64,000 bases of DNA from Pyrus communis. Taxonomy: Eukaryota > Streptophyta > Magnoliopsida > Rosales > Rosaceae. Positions 55,466 through 64,000 of this stretch are shown one piece after another. Below the pieces are notes generated by a model. The model was not told where the DNA came from. It did no database searches and saw only the letters and a list, made by a program, of their open reading frames with translations. The DNA is taken from NCBI RefSeq assembly GCF_963583255.1, contig NC_084819.1, forward strand, positions 15,903,616 to 15,967,615, given 5' to 3'. Position 1 is the first letter of the stretch. The number at the start of each line of letters is the position of its first letter. A program made the position numbers and the translations under genes.

Positions 55466-56543
55466 TGATGAATCTTCGACGCTTGAATCTTGGTATAGAT
55501 AATCAACTGAACTAGTAATAGTGTTGTTTAACCAAACTGAATATGTTGCTGGTTTGTTAACCCAGTGATGTTAAACTAAACTGAATATGTGCTGGCAGAG
55601 GGGTTAGTGGAGCAATTAGTTAGTATTTTCCTCAAGACATGAGAAGATTTCCTGTAGAGCAAGGATTCCACGTAAAGCGTTTGTTTGTGTGGGTTGAAGA
55701 TTGCAAAACCACTTATATTTATAAAGGTGAGTTTCGTGATGTCCAAATTTGCCGAGTGGTATAATTTTGGTTACATTTCAATTCCTCAGTATATACTTCA
55801 AAATACAAAATTATCTTCACAATTTCCTTCACCAAAACTCATCACCACCAAGTTTCATTTGCACTAGGGTTCTTAATCTAGTTGCATGAAGTGATAAAGT
55901 CAACCCTGATTTAAAAACCAATCATGATTCTTAAATAAATAACTCAAACCTCATCAGAAACTGATTTTAATCTCAAGACAATCATACTTTGTCCAGTATC
56001 TAGTCGAATCATTAGCATCTCTCCACTGGATTGAGACTTGCAGGCACCCTTCTGAGCTAACTTCAATTAAGTCAAAAATGTGAATTTCAGGCCCAACAAA
56101 GTGATATCAATGTACTAAGCATAACACACATTACACAAGGTGTATTTTATAACAAAAATGACTTATTTCAGAATACAAACAAAATCAAGCCTTAGTAGGA
56201 TCATCAAGGAAAAAAAATTAGGATTATAATTTGAGTAATATTAATATACTAAGCATAACACACATTACAAAAGGTTATATTTTATTAACAAAGTAATTTA
56301 TTCCATAATACAAATCAACATCAAGGTTTAGTAAGTAGGATATTTAAGGAGAAAAAAAATTAGAGAGTTTTAATTGAGTAATTAGAAATATCTATGTCCT
56401 TTCCCATCTAAGATTTTTGAACCAAAAATTAATATTATAATACTTGCGCGCCACTCATTCACCCAGTATTTAGAATCGACTGCAACGGTCCAAACACCGT
56501 CTCTCATGAAAAAACGCCCCTAGTATCTTCCTCTCACTTCCCC
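55466..56543. other. Spacer and distal PDC promoter
   Basis: Two similar AT-rich segments (about 56100-56215 and 56225-56345) each contain ACTAAGCATAACACACATTAC and a TTTAGTA/CTTAGTAGGAT.ATC word: a small tandem duplication also related to 53485. No gene. Confidence 0.45.
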
Positions 56544-56550
56544 TATAAAA
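56544..56550 (+). promoter_or_regulatory. TATA box of PDC
   Basis: TATAAAA 164-170 bp before the ATG. Two AAACCA words (56565-56570, 56578-56583) lie just downstream; AAACCA is a core of anaerobic response elements, which would suit PDC, but such a short motif is common by chance. Confidence 0.5.
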
Positions 56551-56713
56551 ACTCACCTCCTTCCAAACCATTTTCCCAAACCAAATTCCATAAACCCCAG
56601 AAAAACCCTAATACCAATTTTCAAATCCCATCGCGAAGTTCCCATCTTTTCTGTTTTCCGAGTAGTTTTCAAGTACGGTTTTTGAGTACGATCAAAACCC
56701 AGTTCAGAAACCC

Positions 56714-59211
56714 ATGGACACCAAAATCGGTTCCCTCGACGTTTGCAAGCCGGCGTGCACCGACGTCGGCAGCCTCCCAAACGGCGCCGCTTCGGCAATC
56801 CAAAGCACTGCCCCCTCCACCGTCAATTCCTCTGACGCCACTCTGGGTCGCCACATCGCCCGCCGACTCGTCCAAATCGGCGTCACTGACGTGTTCACTG
56901 TCCCCGGTGACTTTAACTTGACCCTCCTCGACCACCTCATCGCCGAGCCCGGGCTCACCAACATCGGCTGCTGCAACGAACTCAACGCCGGGTACGCTGC
57001 TGACGGCTACGCTCGGTCGCGGGGAGTCGGGGCGTGTGCTGTTACTTTCACTGTGGGTGGGCTCAGTGTTCTCAATGCTATCGCCGGAGCTTACAGTGAG
57101 AATCTGCCATTGATTTGTATAGTTGGAGGACCCAACTCGAACGATCACGGGACGCACAGGATTCTTCACCACACTATTGGGTTACCGGATTTTAGCCAAG
57201 AGCTGAGATGCTTCCAGACCGTGACTTGCTATCAGGTTTGCATGAAATCAAGATTCTGGTTTTTTAATTTATTTTTTATGTTGAATTTTGATGTTGGGTT
57301 ATTGATGGGTTTTGTGAAAGATTTGTAGTGAGTTTGGTTTTGCTAAATTTGGTATTGTTTTGCTCTTTTTTGGTTCGTTTTGAAAGTTTGCTAATTTTCA
57401 TATGGTGGGTTTTTACTAGGCTGTGGTAAATAATCTGGAAGATGCTCATGAAATGATTGATACCGCAATTTCAACCGCCTTGAAAGAAAGCAAGCCTGTT
57501 TATATCAGCATAAGCTGCAACTTGGCTGGAATTCCTCATCCTACTTTTAGCCGGGATCCTGTTCCGTTCTCATTGTCTCCAAGGTACACATTTTTGGGTT
57601 TCTGTTCCATTTAGTTGAAGTGTCTGGAAATGTTTTGTAACTTTTTAGGTGTGAAATTTATATATTTGTTTGTTTTGGTCCGCAGATTGAGCAATCATTT
57701 GGGCTTAGAGGCTGCCGTGGAGGCGGCTGCAGAGTTCTTGAACAAGGCAGTGAAGCCGGTTATGGTAGGGGGGCCTAAACTTCGAGTTGCACATGCTGGC
57801 AATGCCTTTGTTGAACTAGCTGATGCTAGTGGTTATGCTCTTGCTGTCATGCCATCTGCAAAGGGCCTTGTGCCAGAGCACCACCCCCATTTCATTGGAA
57901 CATACTGGGGTGCTGTGAGCACTGCCTTTTGCGCCGAGATTGTGGAGTCTGCAGATGCATACTTGTTTGCTGGACCGATTTTCAACGACTACAGCTCCGT
58001 TGGATACTCTCTGCTTCTCAAGAAAGAGAAGGCAATTGTGGTGCAGCCCGATCGCGTGACGATAGGAAATGGCCCTTCATTTGGTTGTGTTCTGATGAAG
58101 GATTTCCTCCGAGCTCTGGCAAAGAGGCTCAAGCACAACAAAACTGCTCATGAGAACTACAGCAGGATCTTTGTTCCCAATGGACACCCTCTAAAGTCTG
58201 CACCGAAAGAACCTTTGAGGGTTAATGTTCTGTTCCAACACATCCAGAATTTGCTGTCAAGTGAAACTGCTGTGATTGCTGAGACAGGGGACTCATGGTT
58301 TAACTGCCAGAAACTGAAATTGCCGGCTGGTTGCGGGTAAGCCAAGGAGAGAATGCGGTTTTTCATGTTTCTTTCTATGTTATGGTTTTTTATTCAATTG
58401 GGAAGTTGAAATCGGGTTTGCAGGTATGAGTTCCAGATGCAGTATGGATCAATTGGTTGGTCAGTTGGAGCAACTCTTGGGTATGCTCAAGCTGTTCCTG
58501 AGAAGCGTGTGATTGCTTTCATCGGCGATGGGAGTTTCCAGGTACATTTAGTTCTTTTCTCTAGCACGCTGTAAATTGTGAAGTACCCATTACGAACCTT
58601 ATCAAATTTTCTCGGTTAACATTACCGGATTTGCAGCCTAACATTTCATAAATATCGCGAAACACCCATCTTTTGAATTTAATTTAAATTATGCGCTGTA
58701 TTTGAAAGAGCTTGTTTGAACTTTTCCATTTTTCGCTCACTAATAGGTGACTGTTCAAGATGTGTCCACCATGATCCGAAATTGGCAGAAGAACATCATC
58801 TTCCTGATAAACAACGGCGGATACACAATTGAGGTGGAGATCCATGACGGACCCTACAATGTGATTAAGAACTGGAACTACACTGGACTAGTTGATGCCA
58901 TCCACAACGGGGAGGGCAAGTGCTGGACAACCAAGGTAATTAGTTTGTTAATGCATTCTAATCTAATCTGTTCCAACTAATCAGTCAAAGGGTTTCCTGG
59001 ATCGTGAAACTCCTTGTAACCGAATCTATCAATTCTGCAGGTCCGTTGCGAAGAGGAGCTGATTGAAGCGATTGAGACTGCAACCGGGGCGAAGAAGGAT
59101 AGCTTGTGCTTCATTGAGGTGATAGCCCACAAGGACGATACCAGCAAAGAGTTGCTTGAGTGGGGGTCTAGGGTTTCTGCTGCCAACAGCCGCCCACCCA
59201 ACCCTCAGTAA
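56714..59211 (+). CDS. PDC: Pyruvate decarboxylase
   Basis: Converts pyruvate to acetaldehyde and CO2 with thiamine diphosphate and Mg, the first step of ethanol fermentation, in the cytosol. Six exons: 56714-57235, 57420-57583, 57686-58336, 58424-58541, 58747-58935 and 59041-59211; 604 aa, usual for plant PDC. N-terminal domain: [16 protein letters not shown], the catalytic Glu in [20 protein letters not shown] and the His pair in HRILHHTIG. The C-terminal thiamine-binding motif starts GDGSFQ and ends in LINNGG, with [18 protein letters not shown] following. It ends [14 protein letters not shown]. The start was chosen at [13 protein letters not shown], the family's usual opening. All splice sites are GT-AG. 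No defects; likely induced by low oxygen. A broken paralogue lies at 39.4-43.3 kb and a copy of its tail lies just downstream. Confidence 0.97.
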
Positions 59212-60370
59212 AGTCTTCCATCTCATTTCCTTTCATCAACGTAGCGTCATTCGATCTGGAAGAAAGAAAAAAAAATTAGTATTTGTTCCTTCTTGTGAAG
59301 GGTTTCTTATGTTTTGTATTTAATATTTTTCCATGAAAAAGGGTTTCTCAAGTACATTCCCCTTTGAATTACGAGTATCTTCTCATATTTTAATTAGTTT
59401 ATGATCTAGTTTGTGTATTACATATTAATGCAAAAACTTGCATTTCAAGTCTGACTCTCAACGTATCCTTTTACATGTTGCGCATGAATATTTTTTACTT
59501 AACACGTGCATACTTTTATAAAATGTAATGTGAATATCCAACATTGCCTAAACTATTAATTTAATAATAAATATATTTTATTTTCCAACTGATATAATAT
59601 ATTGAAATGTCAAAGTCATATAATTTCTGGTTAAATTAATTGTCAATTTTGTACTTATGGAGTGGTCATAATCCGTCGTAGTACTTTGTCACTGCGTTAT
59701 GAGAAGGAAGGACAAAAGAGGGCTATAACAAAATGAGCTCCGACATCATTGGTTTTTTCGCGATGTTGTTTGTCGATTTGATTGTATAACAAGAATATAA
59801 AACGACAGTTTACCTCTGAGCTTTCACCCCAAGTGAAATGGTTTTTTAAAGCGAAACTTTTTTGAACTATCTACAACTAAATATTTTTTGCATAATATTT
59901 TATGATGCGAGCACGAAAATTTTGTCAAAACATGAGGTATCGAAGAGTACATAGAATTCAACTTTCAAGAGAGTCTGCTTAATATTTCCCTTCGTCCTAA
60001 TATTAATCCTAAACTTCAATCTAGTTTAGATTTAATTCATGATCACATATTTAGATATATGACACCTACGTGGATGGCGAATTATTATATTAAGAAATCT
60101 TAATGAAAATTAGCGACATGGACAAAAATAGTGCACATTTGTTAAATTCAACAACCTCAATCAAAAAAATTTTTGTTCACGAATCAGTTATATATTATAG
60201 CGAAAGTTCAAAGACAAAATATAAATTTTCCTATTGCAAACATGTTTCCCAATTTTAATTTTCTAGAGATACTAACAATCTTACGGTTGACAAGTTTGTG
60301 GAGAAACATTTTAGTATGCCCGTAACACGAGGCATTACATCCATGTCATCATACAATTAGAGGAAAGTTT

Positions 60371-60480
60371 AGGATAGCTTGTGCTTCATTGAGGTGATAG
60401 CCCACAAGGACCAGCAAAGAGTTGCTTGAGTGGGGGTCTAGGGTTTCTGCTGCCAACAGCCGCCCACCCAACCCTCAGTA
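60371..60480 (+). pseudogene. Duplicated end of PDC exon 6
   Basis: Matches PDC from GATAGCTTGTGCTTCATTGA to the stop codon and on into the 3' UTR. It has a 5-bp frameshifting deletion and no upstream exons. Confidence 0.9.
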
Positions 60481-60626
60481 AAGTCTTCCATTTCATTTCC
60501 TTTCATCAACGTAGCGTCTTTGGATCTGGAAGAAAAGAAAAAAAAAAAAATAGTATTTGTTCCTTCTTGTGAAGGGTTTCTTATGTTCTGTTTTTAATAT
60601 TTTTCCATGAAAAAGGATTTCTCAAG

Positions 60627-60849
60627 GGAGACAGATTGTCTACCCTCCTATATGGGTGCCCTTCTCATTCCCTCATTTTTTTGCGGTTACGGTTAAGCCA
60701 CGTCAACATTTTATCTTGATTTTTTTTTATAAAGATAATAAGACAAAAAAGCAATAGGAATATAAAATGTTGATATGACTTAACCGTAACCACACAAATA
60801 GGAGGGGATGGGAAGAACATCCAAACATGAGAGTAGACAATTTGCCTCC
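60627..60849. mobile_element. MULE-type MITE (223 bp)
   Basis: Ends GGAGACAGATTGTCTAC and, inverted, GGAGGCAAATTGTCTAC; inner inverted GGTTACGGTTAAG / CTTAACCGTAACC. The 9-bp direct repeat TTTCTCAAG flanks it (60618-60626 and 60850-60858), and the left copy of the duplication has a single TTTCTCAAG with nothing inserted. Confidence 0.92.
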
Positions 60850-61017
60850 TTTCTCAAGTACATTCCCCTTTGAACTATGAGCATCTACTCATATTTTAAT
60901 TAGTTTATGATCTAGTTTGCGTATTACATACTAATGGAAAAACTTGCAATTCAAGTCTTACTTTCAACATGTCTTTTTATGTGTTACGTGTGAATCTTTT
61001 TTACGTGACACATGCAT

Positions 61018-61314
61018 ACTTTTTATTGGATGATGCGGTACAATAATATTATTGGGCCCATTATGTGAATAGCATTCTTTACTACCATCTTATGGTGTGT
61101 ATCTAATCAAAACTAACCGATCGAGAAAATAAGTATTCTTGACAAATCCGCTTGTTTGAGGAACAACGTTATTGATTGTAATTTGTAACTAAGCATAATG
61201 CTGGGTGGTCTAATTTTTTAAATCATGTTTACAAACTATGTGATGTACTAATAAAAAATAAACACATTAATTAATACATAAATAATAATTTGATTATTAA
61301 CTATATTTATAATT
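61018..61314. mobile_element. Insertion of unknown class in the PDC-tail duplicate
   Basis: About 297 bp present here and absent from the matching place in the first copy (near 59516). Boundaries fall in T-rich DNA, so ends and target duplication cannot be fixed. Confidence 0.55.
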
Positions 61315-61332
61315 TTAAAATGTAATGTGAAT

Positions 61333-61759
61333 CAAGATTCTAAAAATCGCTAGGCGATAGTCGGGCGGTAGGTAGGGGCCTAGCGCCTAGGTTGCTAGGC
61401 AGGGGTCTAGACGGATTTGTATTTTTTTAAATAAATTTATTATATAACATATTAACATATATATATGTATACATATATTCACACTTAGAAAAACCATGTA
61501 TAGAGAAATTAGAAGAAAAAAAATGTAAATTAAAAAAATACATAAAAAAATATTTATTATAAAGAATAGTGGGCTTAGTTTTAAATCAAAATGGACCTAA
61601 CTTGAAAGAAAAACCCGTTTTTCAATTAAACCACCTCGATTCCTTCTCCACAGCTTTCTCTGAGGCCAAGGCCAGTCTCGACTCCCAAGTTCCCAACCAT
61701 CATTTGGTTAGTGGAAAAGTGGCTCTAACATTTATGCCTTTTTTTCCTCCTTTTTCTTT

Positions 61760-61797
<38 letters not shown>

Positions 61798-62169
61798 TCT
61801 CTGTAGCAGATCCCCTTTTCTCTGCAGCAAAACCCATAATCTTCTCAATCTACTTGAGGCGTCGTGAATTCTAGTTTTGTTCTTCATTTTTTTTTTCAAT
61901 TTCAGTGGGTTTATCGATTGATTTTGGGTGTAGGAGTGCTAGTTTGAAGATTTGGGTTGTTGGTGATGGATCGTGTGAATGTGAGGCAAGATTTGCAGCG
62001 AGATTGGGAGTTGCTTCGACTGCCACCTAGGCAACCACTTAGGGCCGCCTAGACCACCTAGGCGGCTGCCTAAATTCTCCCTGCTTCACCTGAAAGCCTT
62101 AGCCTAAATTGGGTCGGGACTCCACCGCCGAGCGCCTAGGCACCACGTAGGCTGATTTTTAGAACATTG
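61333..62169. mobile_element. hAT-type MITE (837 bp)
   Basis: Ends CAAGATTCTAAAAATCGC and, inverted, CAATGTTCTAAAAATCAG; subterminal CGCCTAGG-type repeats in both halves. A perfect 8-bp duplication ATGTGAAT (61325-61332 and 62170-62177) flanks it, with one ATGTGAAT in the first copy near 59529. The short frame at 61569-61874 has no known domain, although its end and a neighbouring ATG look gene-like, so a captured fragment is possible. Confidence 0.9.
61763..61792. repeat. (CT)n microsatellite
   Basis: About 15 CT units inside the hAT MITE. Confidence 0.9.
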
Positions 62170-62474
62170 ATGTGAATATCCAACATTGCCTAAACTATTA
62201 ATTTAATAATAGATATGTTTTATTTTCCAACTGATATAATATATTGGAATGTCAATGTCATATAATTTCTGGTTAAATTAATTGTCAATTTTGTACTGAT
62301 GGAGTGGTCATAATCTGTCGTGGTACCTTTTTACTGCATTATGAGAAGGAAGGGACAAAAGAGAACTGTAACAGAATGAGCACCGACATCGTTGGTTTTT
62401 TCACGATGTTGTTTGTCGTTTTGATTGTATGACAAGAATATAAACGATAGTTTACCTCTTAGCTTTCACCCTAA

Positions 62475-63865
62475 GGTCATCTCCAACCAAAGGCTGACCA
62501 GATGGCTCGTTTTCGCCCTTTGGCCCTCTAAGAAATTAATATTTTAATGAACAATGCATGGTCATATTTCTTACCATCTCCAACCGTGGGCCAAAGGGCC
62601 ATAGGGCTCGTTTTAGCATTGTCACAAAAAACCATCTCTAACTGTGGGCCAAAGGGCCATAAAGCCAAACATAATTTATTATTTAAAAACTACAACTTAA
62701 ATTCAAATCCAACGGCTAAATGACGTCAGCTAGCCATTGGATTTGATTTTTTTTTGGGGCTATAAATAGGGTGGATATTGGGTTATAATTCACACACCTT
62801 TGAATTCAATCTATTTCAATTCAAGTTTGCAAATCAACTTGACTACTATATCAATGGCCGTCAGTACAATATGGGGTATTACTTGGCAGATGACATCTAC
62901 CCAAAGTGGGCGACACTTGTCCAAGCAATTCCAAACCCTGCGAATGACGCCGAAAAGTTGTTTACCTTACACCAAGAGGCATACCGGAAATATGTTGAGA
63001 GAGCTTTCGGTATTCTACAAGCATGGTGGAAGATCATTAACGAACCGGCAAGAGGGTGGAGTCGAGAAAATTTGGACTCCATCATGATGTCTTGCATCAT
63101 ATTACACAATATGATTGTGGAGGATGAGCGAGATGGGTATATTGATGGAGAGTCTAATGACGACCAAGGCAATCCAAATAGGTCAAGAAGGGCTCGTGCA
63201 AAAATATATGATGGGCCTAATTTGCCTTTCAATCCAAGAACTAATAGTATTTCTATAAATGAGTACATGAGGCGTTATAGAATGATACGTTCCCATGCCA
63301 CAAACAAGTACCTACAACAGGATCTTGTTGCACATCTTTGGGCCAAAAATAGCATGGAGTGGGCGTTTAAGTTTTATGTTGTTATATGTTTTTGAAAATG
63401 TTGTTTAAGTTTCATGTTGTTAAATGTTTTTTTTTTTTGTTGTATAATTTTTACGTTGTTTAATGTTATTTAATATTGTTTAATATTGTTTAATGTTGTT
63501 TCATCTTATTAATGTTATGTAATGTTGAATGGTTTAGGAGGTATAGGGTAAAATAAAGAGTTTTTAAAATTTTTTAAACAAATTTTGTAAAAAAAAAAAT
63601 GTTAAAAAAAAAACTGTAAAAATATAAAAAAATAAAAAATAACGGCTAGTTAATGTCAATATGACGTCTACTAGCTGACCGTTACTTTTGAATTCCAGCT
63701 TGATCTTGGGTCGGCTGACTATCTCATTTGGGCCGACCGGTTGGCTCTTTGGCCCTTTTTTGTCCAATGGGGCCCACGAGCCCTTTAGCCTGGCCTTCGG
63801 TTGAAGACGGTTTTAGGGCTATTTTCGGCCCTCTGGCCTTCTGGACCCTTCGATTGGAGATAGCC
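62475..63865 (+). mobile_element. PIF/Harbinger-derived element (1.39 kb)
   Basis: Ends GGTCATCTCCAACCAAAGG and, inverted, GGCTATCTCCAATCGAAGG, bordered by TAA at the left and TTA at the right (3-bp TWA-type target, not identical). Further inverted GGCC-rich words follow inside. The first copy of the PDC-tail duplication lacks it (near 59830). It is an internally deleted relative of the element at 24033. Confidence 0.82.
62835..63395 (+). pseudogene. C-terminal part of a HARBI1-like DDE transposase
   Basis: One open frame (from about residue 22 of the reading frame starting at 62778) gives YYINGRQYNMGYYLADDIYP, WATLVQAIPNPANDAEKLFT, the catalytic-Glu region YRKYVERAFGILQAWWKI, IMMSCIILHNMIVEDERDGY and a tail ending NKYLQQDLVAHLWAKN. 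The N-terminal half with both catalytic Asp residues is deleted; the corresponding part survives, damaged, in the copy at 24.4-24.8 kb. It cannot be an active transposase alone, yet its frame is open for over 180 codons. Confidence 0.82.
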
Positions 63866-64000
63866 TTAGGGTCTTTCAAAGCAAAACTTTTTATGAACTA
63901 TCTGCAACTAAATATTTTTGACATAATATTTTATGATATGGGTACGAAAATTTTGTCAAAACATGAGATGTTATAAAGTGCATATAATTCAACTTTTAAG

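Larger units (their letters stand above)
59096..64000. repeat. Partial tandem duplication of the PDC tail
   Basis: Sequence from inside exon 6 (about 59096) through about 59995 recurs from 60371 to the window end, in the same orientation. The second copy of the coding part has lost 5 bp (AAGGACGATACCAGC to AAGGACCAGC), so it could not code. It is broken by insertions at 60627, about 61018, 61333 and 62475, whose empty sites are seen in the first copy. The duplicated unit was probably about 1.3 kb (59096-60370). Confidence 0.9.

Overview
This is nuclear DNA from a flowering plant. Genes are split by GT-AG introns, upstream regions carry TATA, G-box, ABRE and telo-box motifs, and the space between genes is AT-rich and packed with plant transposons. 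A complete Cassandra-type TRIM, a tRNA-derived SINE family and several MITE families resemble those I associate with Rosaceae, so an apple or pear relative is my best guess (inference, not tested by alignment).

Layout: 1-10.74 kb is a repeat block holding an inverted hAT-like end, a complete Cassandra TRIM with 5S-like LTRs, palindromic MITEs, a roughly 2.8 kb solo LTR and two related hAT-like elements whose outer ends share an 8-bp target duplication. From 11.1 to 14.7 kb lies chlorophyll synthase (15 exons, +). From 15.0 to 19.6 kb is a minus-strand cluster of three Em/group-1 LEA genes. Only the third is intact; the first has lost its start and the second is frameshifted. From 21.5 to 23.2 kb is a mitochondrial succinate/fumarate carrier (2 exons, +). 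A dead PIF/Harbinger transposase follows at 24-25 kb. From 26.6 to 29.9 kb is EBP1/PA2G4 (9 exons, +), and from 32.3 to 36.0 kb an ER-type DnaJ/thioredoxin-like protein resembling ERDJ3A (7 exons, +).

The second half is shaped by pyruvate decarboxylase (PDC). A decayed PDC copy (39.4-43.3 kb) contains a large inverted repeat of its own exons and is followed directly by a 5'-truncated LINE (minus strand). A 2.46 kb hAT-like element with a perfect 8-bp target duplication (46.8-49.3 kb) comes next. After a MITE/SINE-rich stretch, a 947-bp hAT-like element at 54.5 kb carries what looks like a captured U-box-protein (PUB) N-terminal domain fragment. The intact PDC gene (56.7-59.2 kb, 6 exons, +) is followed by a partial tandem duplication of its last exon and 3' flank (60.37 kb to the window end). 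That duplicate is split by a MULE-type MITE, a hAT-type MITE, a PIF/Harbinger derivative and one unclassified insertion, all readable because the left copy supplies the empty sites.

The intact genes serve unrelated housekeeping or stress roles: chlorophyll synthesis, seed desiccation tolerance, organic-acid exchange, growth/ribosome control, ER protein folding and ethanolic fermentation. The most unusual parts are the PDC inverted repeat, which could give rise to small RNAs against the intact PDC, the reciprocal decay of the two Em copies, the possible hAT macrotransposon and the Pack-hAT element. Splice sites were chosen by reading GT/AG signals and protein continuity; no transcript data were available.
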